Counted from the first letter of the stretch, positions 26,856-37,042 are shown. The stretch: DNA of 64,000 nt from Streptomyces sp. ASQP_92 (GCF_025399895.1 NZ_JAODUA010000001.1:744001-808000); one strand, 5' to 3'. The notes: generated by a model not told the origin, from the letters alone. Made by a program: numbers and translations.

Positions 26856-28025
26856 CTAGGACGGGCGGGTGTGCGAGGCCGGCCCCGGCAGCCGGGCGCC
26901 GGCCCTTCGCCTGCGGCGGCCGCGCACGGCCAGGCCCGTTCCGAGGCCGGCCGCCAGCAGGACCGCCAGCGCCCCGCCCACCGTCACCAACCACAGCGGA
27001 ACGCCGCCCACCGTCATCAACTCGTCGGTGTACCAAGCCCGTTGGAAGCCGGTGTCGTCGGCGGACCGGGTCAGTTCATGGTCGCCCGTGATGCGTGAGG
27101 GCCGGGTGAACCACTGGGTCAGAGCGGTCAGATAGACCGGCCCGGTGCCTTTCGTCAGCTCGGCGAGGGGGCCCGAAGGGTGCTCGATGGTGCCCGCGAA
27201 CAGGGTCTCGGGCCGGTTACCACCGATCGTGGACGCCGTCTCCATGCGGTGGTCGGCCAGCACGTACAGGTTCAGGTTCTGCGGGGTCTTCGCCAGGCGC
27301 GACAGGCGCATCGGGTAGATGAGCCGGTCGCTGGCGAAGCTCAGGCTCAGCGGGTCCAGCGGGCCGCCCAGGGTTCGGCCCGGCTGGTCGGGCGCCAGGC
27401 GGATCGCGACGTACTCCCACTTCTGGTCGACGTAGGGGCGCAGCTCGGTGGAGAGGGCGGGCGGCAGCTGGAAGCCGTTGTGGCTCAGCCAGTCGCGCAG
27501 CGCCGTCGGATCGGAGGCGGTCAGCCGGGCCACGTCGAAGGGGCCGAGCCGCTCCCTGCCGACCACCTCCACGGGCGGCTTCGCGGCCGCCCGGGGCGCG
27601 CCGTCGCCGACGCCGCGGTCCCGGGCGAGCGGCCAGTCCCCGCCGCGGGGCCAGAAGTAGGTGCGGGTGCGGTGGACCGGGGCGGAGAGCCGCTCCAGCT
27701 CCTCGAACAGCCTCCGGTCGCCGAGCTTCACCGTCGCCCGGCTCGGCACCGGCATGATCCACGCGGCTTGCGGCGCGTTGCCGTCGACGGTCAGGCGCAT
27801 CACGATCTGCTCGCTGTGGCCGTCCCAGCGCACCACCGACGTCTCCTGCCGCACGCTCAGCTGCCGCCCGCTCTGCGGCACCATCGCCCCGCAGCCACAC
27901 GCGTACGCGGGTGCCACGAGGGAGCCCAGTTGCAGGGCCACCAGCGCCAGCGCCAGAACGAGCGCCCGCCGCCACGAGCGCCGGCCATCCCCGGTGCGCC
28001 GCAATCGTCCCGTGCCGTCCCGCAT
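26856..28025 (-). CDS. DUF2330 exported, membrane-anchored protein
   Basis: 389 residues. A signal peptide (LVLALALVALQLGSLVAPAYA) is followed at once by CGCGAMVP, the DUF2330 N-terminal motif. The mature body has QIVMRLTVDGNAPQAAWIMPVP and DWLSHNGFQLP typical of the family. One C-terminal helix (WLVTVGGALAVLLAAGLGTGLAV) followed by RGRRRRR anchors it in the membrane, with the bulk outside. The family is of unknown function, possibly metal-binding through the N-terminal Cys pair. Solitary minus-strand gene. Confidence 0.85.
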   Translation of the reverse strand: MRDGTGRLRRTGDGRRSWRRALVLALALVALQLGSLVAPAYACGCGAMVPQSGRQLSVRQETSVVRWDGHSEQIVMRLTVDGNAPQAAWIMPVPSRATVKLGDRRLFEELERLSAPVHRTRTYFWPRGGDWPLARDRGVGDGAPRAAAKPPVEVVGRERLGPFDVARLTASDPTALRDWLSHNGFQLPPALSTELRPYVDQKWEYVAIRLAPDQPGRTLGGPLDPLSLSFASDRLIYPMRLSRLAKTPQNLNLYVLADHRMETASTIGGNRPETLFAGTIEHPSGPLAELTKGTGPVYLTALTQWFTRPSRITGDHELTRSADDTGFQRAWYTDELMTVGGVPLWLVTVGGALAVLLAAGLGTGLAVRGRRRRRAGARLPGPASHTRPS

Positions 28026-28089
28026 GTCCGCTACCCCCGTGTGATCGATCGACGGGAGCTACGACGGCGTAGCGGTGCCTTCGGTTCCG

Positions 28090-28830
28090 TTACGCCGTCC
28101 CGTTCCGCGAATACGCCGTCCCGTTCCGCGAACGATCCCTTCCCAGCGCCGCGATGTGGCCGGGCATCGCGATGCCGGCGGCCAGCGCGGGGTCGGGCTC
28201 GGGAGGCCCGAAGTGGCTGCGCACCGGCACCACCCCGGCCCACAGGCCCAGCTCCCCGTCGGGCCCCTGCCCGTCCTGGGGCGGGCCCGACGCCGTCTTG
28301 ACCGACGCCTCGTCCAGCGGCAGGGCGAGCAGTGAAGTGGCCGCCAGCTCCTTGGAGTTGGGGCTTCGCGCGTACTCCCACTGTCCCGGCGCGCAGTGCT
28401 CGGTCAGCACCTTGAGCCCGTGCAGCAGCTCGTCCCCCTCGGTGATCAACCGGGGCACGGCGTACACCATCGCGCTGCGGTAGTTGACCCCGTGCTCGAA
28501 GACCGACCGGGCGAGCACGAGCCCGTCGATGTGGGTGACGGTGACGCAGACCGTCGCCTCCGGCGCCCGCACGATGCTGCGGGAGGCGACCGAGCCGTGC
28601 ACGAACAGCGTCCGCGCTTCAAAGTCCACCCCGTACACCGTCGGCACCACCATCGGAGTGCCGTCCACGACGACCCCGAGATGGCACACGAACCCGGCCC
28701 TCAGGATCGCGTCGAGATCCTCGACCCGGGTGCTGCCCTGCTCACGAAGCCGGCGGTGCCGGGTCCGCTCGGTGACGGCCAGATCGGCGGACTCGGGCCG
28801 ACTGTGCTGATCCGGTTGCTGTACGTCCAT
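28090..28830 (-). CDS. Pyridoxamine 5'-phosphate oxidase-like flavoprotein
   Basis: 246 residues. A split-barrel FMN-binding fold: LDAILRAGFVCHLGVVVDGTPMVVPT, VYGVDFEARTLFVHG, VCVTVTHIDGLVLARSVFEHGVNYRSAMVYA. The paired HGSVASRS and NYRS segments are typical of the Pyridox_ox_2 (nitroimidazole-resistance/NimA-like) branch. It may be a flavin/F420-dependent reductase. The C-terminal end repeats SRNGTA twice, encoded by an exact 21-bp duplication. ATG 28830 fits the family start. It lies 185 bp downstream of the P450 gene on the same strand, beyond a hairpin terminator. Confidence 0.82.
   Translation of the reverse strand: MDVQQPDQHSRPESADLAVTERTRHRRLREQGSTRVEDLDAILRAGFVCHLGVVVDGTPMVVPTVYGVDFEARTLFVHGSVASRSIVRAPEATVCVTVTHIDGLVLARSVFEHGVNYRSAMVYAVPRLITEGDELLHGLKVLTEHCAPGQWEYARSPNSKELAATSLLALPLDEASVKTASGPPQDGQGPDGELGLWAGVVPVRSHFGPPEPDPALAAGIAMPGHIAALGRDRSRNGTAYSRNGTA
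28091..28132. repeat. Exact 21-bp tandem duplication at a gene's 3' end
   Basis: Two identical adjacent 21-bp units (28091-28111 and 28112-28132, each starting TACGCCGTCCCG and ending TTCCGCGAA) encode the terminal SRNGTA-Y-SRNGTA of the oxidase-like gene. The first unit overlaps its stop codon. Confidence 0.95.
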
Positions 28831-28956
28831 TTGCCTGCCGATTCCGTTGCTGAGGAGTGCCGATGCAACTGTTTCAGCAGGACGGGTGTGCGGACAAGGG
28901 GCAGCGGTCGCCCCGTGCTCACCGCACGGGCGCCTCCGAGCGGGATCGGGGGTTGT

Positions 28957-29004
28957 CCGGGAGGAGACAGGGGCGGGGCGTAGGGGGATGCCCCTGCCTC
29001 CCGG
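28957..29004 (-). terminator. Hairpin downstream of the P450 gene
   Basis: CCGGGAGG (28957-28964) pairs with CCTCCCGG (28997-29004), and CAGGGGC pairs with GCCCCTG inside, separated by a small bulge. It begins 12 bp beyond the P450 stop. Confidence 0.65.
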
Positions 29005-29015
29005 TTCCGGAAGGG

Positions 29016-30263
29016 TCAGCGGTGTGTCACCCGCAGGCCCTTGATGCCGTTCAGCCAGGCGGAACGCAGACGGCGCGGGTCGCCCGCCAGACGGAGGTCG
29101 GGCAGGACGTCCGCGATCGCGTTGAAGATCAGGTTGATTTCGAGCACGGCCAGGGACTTGCCCAGGCAGAAGTGCGGTCCGCCACCGCCGAAGCCGAGGT
29201 GGGGGTTGGGGTCCCGGGTGATGTCGAAGCGCTCCGGCTCCTCGAAGACCTCGGGGTCGTTGTTGGCGGAGGAGTAGAAGATGCCGACCCGGTCGCCCGC
29301 CGTGATCTTCTGGCCGCCGAGCTCGGTGTCCTGGGTCGCCGTGCGCTGGAAGGCGACGACCGGGGTGGCCCAGCGCACGATCTCCTCGGCCGCGGTGGCC
29401 GGGCGCTCGCGTTTGTAGAGTTCCCACTGGTCGGGGTGGGTCAAGAAGGCGTGCATCCCGTGGCTGATCGCGTTGCGCGTGGTCTCGTTGCCCGCCACCG
29501 CGAGCAGGATCACGAAGAAGCCGAACTCGTCGGAGAGCAGATTGCCCTCGCCCTCGGCCGCCACCAGCTGCGAGACGATGTCCTTGGCCGGGCACTCCTT
29601 GCGCGCCGCCGCCAGGTTCATCGCGTACGACACCAGCTCCATCGCCGCCTCGGCGCCGATCTCCTCGGTGATCGCGTACTCGGGGTCGTCGTACGCCGCC
29701 ATCTTGTTGGACCAGTCGAAGATCTTGGTGCGGTCCTCCTGGGGGACGCCGATCAGTTCGGCGATGGCCTGGAGCGGGAGCTCGACGGCGATGTGAGTGA
29801 CGAAGTCGAAGGAGCCGTCGTTCTTGTCGGCCTCCGACAGGGCCGCGTCCACGATGCCCCGGGCCCGGTCGCGCAGCGCGCCCTCCAGGGAGCGGATCGC
29901 GCGCGGGGTGAAGCCGCGCTGGACGATCTGGCGGACCCGGGTGTGCTCGGGCGGGTCCATGTTCAGCATGATCAGCTTCTGGACGTCGATCTGCTCCCGG
30001 CTGATCGACTCGTTGAAGCGGATCACCGCGGTGTTGGTGTGGGAGGAGAACAACTCCGGGTGGGTGGACACGTACTTGACGTCGGCGTGCCGCGTCACCG
30101 CCCAATAGCCGTCGTCCTGGAAGCCGGAGATGCCCCTCGGCTGGGCGCACCACCACACCGGCGCGGCCTGGCGCAGCTGGGCGAACTCCGGGTGCGGTAC
30201 GCGGGATTGGAGCAGGTCGGGGTCGGTGAAGTCGAACCCGTCGGGCAGGTGGGGGCAACGCAT
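29016..30263 (-). CDS. Cytochrome P450, CYP125-like steroid/isoprenoid hydroxylase
   Basis: 415 residues from ATG 30263, which has GGAG seven bases upstream; ATG 30275 is weaker. P450 motifs: I-helix AGNETTR near 257, EEIVR (ExxR) near 293, and the haem-binding FGGGGPHFCLGKSLA near 355-370 with the Cys ligand. The PHLPDGFDFTDPDLL start, the LIMLNMDPPEHTRVRQIVQRGF segment and the HFCLG haem loop follow the CYP125 group, whose mycobacterial members oxidise the terminal methyl of cholesterol side chains. It is a soluble enzyme needing a ferredoxin; a 3Fe-4S ferredoxin is at 42630. A KstR-like box lies 46 bp upstream and a thiolase diverges from it. Confidence 0.88.
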   Translation of the reverse strand: MRCPHLPDGFDFTDPDLLQSRVPHPEFAQLRQAAPVWWCAQPRGISGFQDDGYWAVTRHADVKYVSTHPELFSSHTNTAVIRFNESISREQIDVQKLIMLNMDPPEHTRVRQIVQRGFTPRAIRSLEGALRDRARGIVDAALSEADKNDGSFDFVTHIAVELPLQAIAELIGVPQEDRTKIFDWSNKMAAYDDPEYAITEEIGAEAAMELVSYAMNLAAARKECPAKDIVSQLVAAEGEGNLLSDEFGFFVILLAVAGNETTRNAISHGMHAFLTHPDQWELYKRERPATAAEEIVRWATPVVAFQRTATQDTELGGQKITAGDRVGIFYSSANNDPEVFEEPERFDITRDPNPHLGFGGGGPHFCLGKSLAVLEINLIFNAIADVLPDLRLAGDPRRLRSAWLNGIKGLRVTHR

Positions 30264-30277
30264 TGGCCACTCCATGT

Positions 30278-30292
30278 CTGACGGTCCATCAG
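30278..30292. promoter_or_regulatory. CTGACG-type palindrome at P450 start
   Basis: CTGACGGTCCATCAG, a 15-bp near-palindrome that extends as TCTGA/TCAGA (30277-30293). It is 15 bp before the P450 start codon and 17 bp from the KstR-like box. It matches CTGACGnnnCGTCAG with one mismatch in the right arm. Confidence 0.6.
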
Positions 30293-30299
30293 AAGTTGA

Positions 30300-31670
<1,371 letters not shown>

Positions 31671-31716
31671 CCCCCGGGGGCCCGGCCCCCCTCAGCCTGC
31701 GGGCTGCCCCTTTGTT

Positions 31717-32020
31717 CGCGCAGTTCCCCGCGCCCCTGAACCCGCTTTCGGCTTGCGAGCCGCAGTCGCTTGTCGCGCAGTTCCCCGCGCCCCTCAATCC
31801 CCTGTCGGGTGCGGGCCGCGGGTGCTTCTCGCGCAGTTCCCCGCGCCCCTAAAGGCCCTTCGGTCTGCGGGTCGTGGTCGCTTTTCGCGCAGTTCCTCGC
31901 GCCCCTGAGGCCCGTCTTTGTCCGTGGGTCGGGCGTGGTTGGCCGCGTAGTTCCCCGCGCCCCTAACCCCTTTCGACCGTGCGGATCGTGGTCGCTTCTC
32001 GCGCAGTTCCTCGCGCCCCT
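31717..32020. repeat. Six ~56-bp repeats with constant GCGCAGTTCC core
   Basis: Six copies of a core (plus-strand GCGCAGTTCCCCGCGCCCCT or CTCG/TAG variants, preceded by C) begin at 31717, 31774, 31830, 31886, 31944 and 32000, a spacing of 56-58 bp. The segments between cores are also related, ending in TGCGGGTCGTGGTCGCTT-like sequence, so the whole unit is repeated. No cas gene or leader is present. The array follows the thiolase stop. Confidence 0.9.
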
Positions 32021-32050
32021 TGGCGGGACTGGTGCTGGCCCGCATCGGGC

Positions 32051-32278
32051 ATTTCAGCCCGTCCGGCGTTTGAGGACGAGCGCCGTTCAGGCGCGAACGG
32101 GGTCTGGGGCGGAGCCCCAGGAGGCCCGGAACCTTCCAACCCTGGGCCTACGGGCGGGTGGGTGGGCGAAGGTGCCTCGGGGTCTGGGGCGGAGCCCCAG
32201 GGGGGCCGGAGCCAGCCAACCCCGCCGCGCGGGCGGGTGGGTGGGAAAACCCCCCGGGGATCGGGGCGGAGCCCCGAG
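32051..32278. repeat. Composite 70-bp element and GGGGCGGAGCCCC hairpins
   Basis: 32051-32120 is a composite unit: TTCAGCCCGTCCGGCG, TTTGAGGACGAGCG, TTCAGGCGCGAACGGGG, then the hairpin CTGGGGCGGAGCCCCAG. The hairpin part is repeated at 32179-32200 and in a compensated form (TCGGGGCGGAGCCCCGA) at 32257-32277. Copies of the composite occur at 39561 and 55318. The hairpins could terminate transcription of the thiolase and the convergent transglycosylase. Confidence 0.88.
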
Positions 32279-32292
32279 GGGGTGGGGGTGGG

Positions 32293-32715
32293 TCAGTACC
32301 AGCTGTTCTGCTGCCAGAAGTTCCACGCGCCGCACGGGCTGCCATAACGCTCGTTCATGTACCCCAACCCCCACTTGATCTGCGTCGCAGGATTCGTCTG
32401 CCAGTCCGCCCCGGCAGAGGCCATCTTCGAGCCGGGCAGCGCCTGGACCAGACCGTACGCCCCGGAGGACGCGTTCGTGGCCGACGGGTTCCAGCCGGAC
32501 TCGTGGTTCACGATCTTGCTGAAGCACTGGAACTGGTCGGACGGCATCATCTGCCGCGCGATCGCCTGCGCACTCGTCGGTGCGGCCTGGGCCGGAACGG
32601 CGGCGAGGGCGACACCGGAGGCGGCCAGCAGCGTGGCTCCGGCGGCGGCGACGGACTTCTTGCGAGCGGTGAGACGGGCGGCGAAAGACAACGCGAAACC
32701 TAACGTCGGGGACAT
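32293..32715 (-). CDS. Secreted lytic transglycosylase (SLT fold)
   Basis: 140 residues. Signal peptide: basic start, then AAGATLLAASGVALAAVPAQA ending near residue 45. The mature domain is a short SLT/lysozyme-like fold: FSKIVNHESGWNPSATNASSGAYGLVQALPG (quoted in parts), with E of HESGW the catalytic acid, then IKWGLGYMNERYGSPCGAWNFW. It cleaves peptidoglycan glycan strands, giving 1,6-anhydro ends. This short exported form without LysM is common in Streptomyces. ATG 32715 has GGAG ten bases upstream. Confidence 0.9.
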   Translation of the reverse strand: MSPTLGFALSFAARLTARKKSVAAAGATLLAASGVALAAVPAQAAPTSAQAIARQMMPSDQFQCFSKIVNHESGWNPSATNASSGAYGLVQALPGSKMASAGADWQTNPATQIKWGLGYMNERYGSPCGAWNFWQQNSWY

Positions 32716-33022
32716 GGGTGCCGCACTCCGCCAAAGGCTCCGAAGACCTCCACGGCGAGGGAACCCATGTGTGTCGGCCCAGGTGCGGACCGGTCGGTTC
32801 CGGCGACTCGAACAGTTGTAACGGCCCGCGGGGGCGGCCCGCAATGACCCCATGTACTAGTGGGAGTCGCACCGGGGGTGGAACGGCCCGCAGCGTGTAA
32901 GGAGCGGGTAAGCCCAGGTCAGCCCGGGCGCGAGGGCTCTCGTGGATCATGGCCCAGGGCCACTATTCCGCCTCGTAGAGGACCATCGGCCTGTGGGCGG
33001 CCTCACCCCGCAGGGACCCCGT
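32716..33022. other. Intergenic stretch: transglycosylase leader and ECF operon end
   Basis: 307 bp between the transglycosylase start and the end of the ECF operon, both on the minus strand. It should contain the transglycosylase promoter; the CATGTACTAGTG patch at 32851-32862 is the only AT-rich spot. I see no gene and no recognisable riboswitch. Confidence 0.45.
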
Positions 33023-33865
33023 TCAGGCCTCGAATGTGACCTGGGCCTCGAAGGCCGCGCGTCGCGTCGCCCGCCTCAGCGCCTTGAGCAGGGTGGCCCC
33101 GAGGGTCAGCGTCAGCACCACGGTGAGCGCCGCCCGCCCCAGGTCCCAGCCGAGCGAGGTGGCCGCGCAGTACGCGAAGAACCGGACCAGGTTGTCGTGC
33201 AGCGGGTCGCCGGGATGGAAGGAGATGCCTGATGACATGCCCCCGATGAAGGTCCAGCTCTGGAGATTCATGACCGTGCCGTACGCGAACGAGGCCAGCG
33301 CACCGTAGAGCGCGAGCAGGGCGCACTCGGCCCGGCCGCGCAGCCGGTGCGGGCCCGGCAGCAGGCCCGCGCCCATCGTGAACCAGCCCATCGCGAGCAT
33401 CTGGAACGGCATCCACGGGCCGACCCCGCCGGTCAGCAGCGCGGAGGCGAACATCGTCACCGAGCCGAGCACGAAGCCGAAGCCCAGGCCGAGCACCCGC
33501 CCGCTCAGCACCATCAGGAAGAACATCGGCTCAAGACCCGCCGTGCCCGCGCCCAGCGGACGCAGCGCCGCGCCCACCGCGGCGAGCACCCCGAGCATCG
33601 CGACGGCCTTGGCGTCCATGCCGTCGTCGGCGATCGTGGCGATCACCACACCCACCAGGAGCGGAAGCAGCGCCGCGAAGAGCCAGGGCGCGTCGTGCGC
33701 GTGCGCGAGACCGGAGTCGGCGTCGGCCAGCAGCGGCCAGCCGAAGGCCGCGATCCCGATGAGGGTGATGAGGCACAGGGCCACCACCGCCCGGGGGCCG
33801 AGCCGGACGGCCCGTACGGCATGGTCGGGCCGATCCGGCCGGGTGCGCTCGCTGGGTTCCGTCAC
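33023..33865 (-). CDS. ECF transporter S component (substrate-binding subunit)
   Basis: 280 residues with about seven to eight membrane helices. A cytoplasmic start rich in Arg/Asp precedes RAVVALCLITLIGIAAFGWPLL. The centre has FFLMVLSGRVLGLGFGFVLGSVTMFASALLTGG VGPWMPFQML, the S-component pattern (GxxxGxxx helices and a GPWxPFQ loop) seen in predicted vitamin-specific EcfS proteins. Start overlaps the end of the ATPase gene by ATGA, so it is the last gene of a five-gene operon. Substrate cannot be read from the sequence; the surface partners upstream hint at a corrinoid. Confidence 0.83.
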   Translation of the reverse strand: MTEPSERTRPDRPDHAVRAVRLGPRAVVALCLITLIGIAAFGWPLLADADSGLAHAHDAPWLFAALLPLLVGVVIATIADDGMDAKAVAMLGVLAAVGAALRPLGAGTAGLEPMFFLMVLSGRVLGLGFGFVLGSVTMFASALLTGGVGPWMPFQMLAMGWFTMGAGLLPGPHRLRGRAECALLALYGALASFAYGTVMNLQSWTFIGGMSSGISFHPGDPLHDNLVRFFAYCAATSLGWDLGRAALTVVLTLTLGATLLKALRRATRRAAFEAQVTFEA

Positions 33866-35832
33866 GACAGGGCCTCGCGTACTTGGGAGACGGTCAGCCA
33901 GTGCTGGGGCGCGAGGACCTTGGCGACCTGCGGGGCGAAGGCGGGCGAGGAGACGACCACCTCGGCGGTCGGGCCGTCCGCGACGATCTCGCCGCCCGCG
34001 AGGATCACGACCCGGTGGGCGAGTTCGGCGGCCAGCTCCACGTCATGGGTGGCCAGGACGATGGCGTGCCCCTCGGCGGCGAGCGCCCGCAGCACCTCCA
34101 CCAGACGGGCCTTGGCCGCGTAGTCCAGACCGCGCGTCGGCTCGTCCAGGAGAAGAAGGGGAGGACGGCCGGTCAGGACGATCGCGAGCGCGAGGGCCAG
34201 GCGCTGGCCCTCGGACAGATCACGGGGATGCGTGTCGTCGCGTACGCCCGGCAGCAGCGCCGAGACCAGCGCGCGGCAACTCCCGGGAGCCGCCCCGGCG
34301 TCGGCGTCCGCGGCGGCGCACTCGGCGGCGACGGTGTTGGCGTACAGCAGGTCCCGCGGCTCCTGGGGTACGAGGCCGACCTCGCGGATCAGTTCGGCCG
34401 GCGGGGTGCGGTGGGGGGTGCGGCCGCCCACGGTGACCGAGCCCGTGGTGGGCTCGACCATCCCGACGAGGGTGTTGAGGAGGGTGGACTTCCCGGCGCC
34501 GTTGCGGCCCATCAGGGCGATGGTCTCGCCCGGGGCGACCGTGAGGTCCACGCGGCGCAGCGCCTCCACCCGGCCACGGCGTACGCCCAGAGCGGTGACG
34601 GTCGCCGTACTGGGGGAGGCGGGAGTGCGGGGCCCCTGCGGGCGGCGGAAGAGGCGGGCCAGGGGGCGGAGTGCCGCGGGGCGGGGGCGGGGGCGGGGTT
34701 CGGCGGGCCGGGTTCCAGTGCGGGGTTCTGCCGCGGGCCGGGTTTCAGTGCGGGGTTCGGCCGCGGGCCCGGTTGGGGTGCGGGGTTCGGCCGCCTGCCG
34801 GTGGGGGTGCACCCGGCCTCCGGCCGGGTCGTGTTTCCCACCCGCGCCACCCGTGCTGCCGAGTGCCAAGGTACGGGTCTCCCCGTGGCCCGCCCCCACC
34901 GTCGGCGTCCGCCCGCCGTCGGTGGGGCCCGCCTGCGGCGGATCGCCGGCGTCGGTGAGGTCCGCCTGGAGCGGGTCGCCGGCGGGGGGTGAGGAGTGGG
35001 GCGGGCGCGGGGTGCGCGTGGCCAGTTCGGTGCGCAGGGTGTCCGCCCTGCGGCGGGCGTCGCGTACGGACAGGGGGAGGGGGGTCCAGCCCGCCAGGTG
35101 GCCCAGGGCCACCACCGGGGGGTGGACGGGGGAGACCTTCATGATCTCGGCGGGGGTGCCCATCAGCGGGGGTGCGCCGGGCGAGGGCAGGAGCACCACC
35201 CGGTCCGCGTACTGGACCACCCGTTCCAGGCGGTGTTCGGCCAGCAGCACCGTCGTGCCCAGGTCGTGGACCAGGCGCTGGAGGACCGACAGGACGTCCT
35301 CCGCGGCGGCCGGGTCGAGGGCGGAGGTCGGCTCGTCCAGAACCAGCACCTTCGGATGAGGGGTCAGCACCGAGCCGATCGCGACCCGCTGCTGCTGGCC
35401 GCCGGAGAGCGTGGCGATGGGCCGGTCGCGCAGCTCCGCCAGGCCCAGCAGATCGAGGGTCTCCTCGACCCTGCGCCGCATCACGGCCGGGGCGAGCCCC
35501 AACGACTCCATTCCGTAGGCGAGTTCGTCCTCGACGGTGTCGGTGACGAAGTGGGCGAGCGGATCCTGGCCCACCGTGCCGACCAGGTCGGCGAGTTCGC
35601 GCGGCTTGTGGGTGCGGGTGTCGCGCCCCCCGACGGTGACGCGCCCGCGCAACGTGCCCCCGGTGAAGTGCGGGACGAGTCCGCTGACCGTACCGAGCAG
35701 CGTCGACTTGCCGACCCCGGACGGCCCGACGAGCAGCACCAACTCCCCTTCGGGGATGGTCAGTTCGACGCCGCGTACGGTCGCCTCCCCGGCGGAGTCA
35801 TAGGTGACCGACACGTTCTCGAACCGGATCAC
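33862..35832 (-). CDS. Fused double ATPase of ECF transporter (EcfA-EcfA')
   Basis: 656 residues from GTG 35832 (GTGA overlap with the T-component stop). First ATPase: Walker A GPSGVGKST at 36-44, signature LSGGQQQR near 140, Walker B VLVLDEPTS near 162. Second ATPase: Walker A GRNGAGKST near 440, LSEGQRLAL near 539, LLLLDEPTR near 560. The linker (about 255-400) is Pro/Arg/Glu-rich with repeats of AEPRT(P/E/G)TRPA. The fusion replaces the usual EcfA1/EcfA2 heterodimer. It powers uptake through EcfT and EcfS at the inner face of the membrane. Confidence 0.92.
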   Translation of the reverse strand: MIRFENVSVTYDSAGEATVRGVELTIPEGELVLLVGPSGVGKSTLLGTVSGLVPHFTGGTLRGRVTVGGRDTRTHKPRELADLVGTVGQDPLAHFVTDTVEDELAYGMESLGLAPAVMRRRVEETLDLLGLAELRDRPIATLSGGQQQRVAIGSVLTPHPKVLVLDEPTSALDPAAAEDVLSVLQRLVHDLGTTVLLAEHRLERVVQYADRVVLLPSPGAPPLMGTPAEIMKVSPVHPPVVALGHLAGWTPLPLSVRDARRRADTLRTELATRTPRPPHSSPPAGDPLQADLTDAGDPPQAGPTDGGRTPTVGAGHGETRTLALGSTGGAGGKHDPAGGRVHPHRQAAEPRTPTGPAAEPRTETRPAAEPRTGTRPAEPRPRPRPAALRPLARLFRRPQGPRTPASPSTATVTALGVRRGRVEALRRVDLTVAPGETIALMGRNGAGKSTLLNTLVGMVEPTTGSVTVGGRTPHRTPPAELIREVGLVPQEPRDLLYANTVAAECAAADADAGAAPGSCRALVSALLPGVRDDTHPRDLSEGQRLALALAIVLTGRPPLLLLDEPTRGLDYAAKARLVEVLRALAAEGHAIVLATHDVELAAELAHRVVILAGGEIVADGPTAEVVVSSPAFAPQVAKVLAPQHWLTVSQVREALS

Positions 35833-37034
35833 GGGGACCCCTTCGGTGGTACGGGTGAGACGAAGGCCGGGAGCAGACCGGCGAGCAGCGACAGCGCGGG
35901 CCACAGCGGCAGGCTCGGCGCGGTCAGGGGAACGACCCCGACGGTGAGGGCCTCGGGAGCGTACGTACCCGTCCACAGCAACAGGCCCGCGACCGCGGCC
36001 CCGGAACCGGCCACGAGCCAGGACCGGACGCCCCAGCGGTCGGGGCGGTAGCGGGTGCGGAGCTGGCGGCGGCCTCCGAGGCGGAGCCCGGCCAGGGAGG
36101 CGAGCACCCCGCCGGCCAGCACGGGAAGGCCGTACCCCGCGCCTTCGGCGGCGAGCAGTCCGTACGTCCCCGCGCACACGCCCAGGAGCCCCCCGAGCGT
36201 GAGGACCGTGGTGGTCAGGCGCACGCGGGCGGGGACCTGGGCGGTGCGGCCGTAGCCGCGCGCGTCCATCGAGGCGGCCACCGCGACCGAGCGTTCCAGG
36301 GCGCCTTCGAGGACCGGCAGGCCGATCTGGGCGATGCCCCTCATGCCCCCGGTGGGGCGGCCGCGCAGCCTTCGCGCGGTACGCAGCCGTACGACGTCGG
36401 CGACCATGTTCGGCGCGAACGTCATGGCGACGACGACGGCGACACCGGCCTCGTACAGGGCGCCGGGCAGTGACTTGAGGAGACGGGCGGGGTTGGCGAG
36501 CGCGTTCGCCGCGCCCACGCAGATCAGCAGGGTGGCCAGGCGCGCGCCGTCGTACAGCGCGAACAGCATGCCCTCGGCGGTGACCGGGCCGCCGACGCGG
36601 ATGCCCTTCGCCCAGTCGGGGAGCGGGAGTTGGGGCAGGGTGAGCAGGGTGTGGCTGCCCGGGATGGGCGAGCCGAGGACCACGTTGAACGCGAGGCGGA
36701 TGCCGACGACGAACAGCCCGATCTTGATGAACGCGGTGTAGGAACGGGCCCAGGGCGCGTCGGTCCTGCGGGCGGCCACGACATAACCGGCGACGCCGAC
36801 GAGCAGGCCGAGCAGCAGCGGGTTGTTCGTCCTCGACGCGGCCGTGGCCAGGCCCAGCGCCCAGAGCCACCAGGCGCCGGGGTGGACGGCGTTGCTCCGG
36901 CTCGCCTCGGGGGCGGTCAGCCTGCGGGCCGGCCACCGCGCCGGCGACGCCGTTTCCCGAGCGGTCGTCGTCCCTGGTTCCCGGGCGGGCACGCCCGCTT
37001 CCCGAGCGGTCGCCCCCGGTTCTTGAACGGGCAT
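35829..37034 (-). CDS. ECF transporter T component (EcfT)
   Basis: 401 residues. An unusual ~45-residue N-terminal tail of Glu-Pro-Gly/Ala-Arg repeats (REPGTTTARE, AREAGVP) precedes five to six membrane helices. The two EcfT coupling motifs are seen in the cytoplasmic loop: the first region LLKSLPGALYEAGVAVVVAMTF and AASMDARGYGRTA, where ARG is the canonical second A-R-G motif. It couples ATPases to the S component. ATG 37034 is 8 bp before the end of the SCO2322-like gene. Confidence 0.87.
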   Translation of the reverse strand: MPVQEPGATAREAGVPAREPGTTTARETASPARWPARRLTAPEASRSNAVHPGAWWLWALGLATAASRTNNPLLLGLLVGVAGYVVAARRTDAPWARSYTAFIKIGLFVVGIRLAFNVVLGSPIPGSHTLLTLPQLPLPDWAKGIRVGGPVTAEGMLFALYDGARLATLLICVGAANALANPARLLKSLPGALYEAGVAVVVAMTFAPNMVADVVRLRTARRLRGRPTGGMRGIAQIGLPVLEGALERSVAVAASMDARGYGRTAQVPARVRLTTTVLTLGGLLGVCAGTYGLLAAEGAGYGLPVLAGGVLASLAGLRLGGRRQLRTRYRPDRWGVRSWLVAGSGAAVAGLLLWTGTYAPEALTVGVVPLTAPSLPLWPALSLLAGLLPAFVSPVPPKGSP

Positions 37035-37042
37035 CGCCGGCG

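Noticed and set aside
26418..30263. Part of a natural-product gene cluster (ABM monooxygenase, P450, exporters)
   Set aside because: There is no polyketide, peptide or terpene synthase, and the P450 goes with fatty-acid/steroid-type enzymes; the monooxygenase matches MhuD rather than tailoring enzymes.
32716..32900. Possible c-di-AMP (ydaO) riboswitch upstream of the lytic transglycosylase
   Set aside because: Riboswitches of this class precede many Streptomyces wall hydrolases, but the diagnostic GACAGCT-type core strings are absent here.
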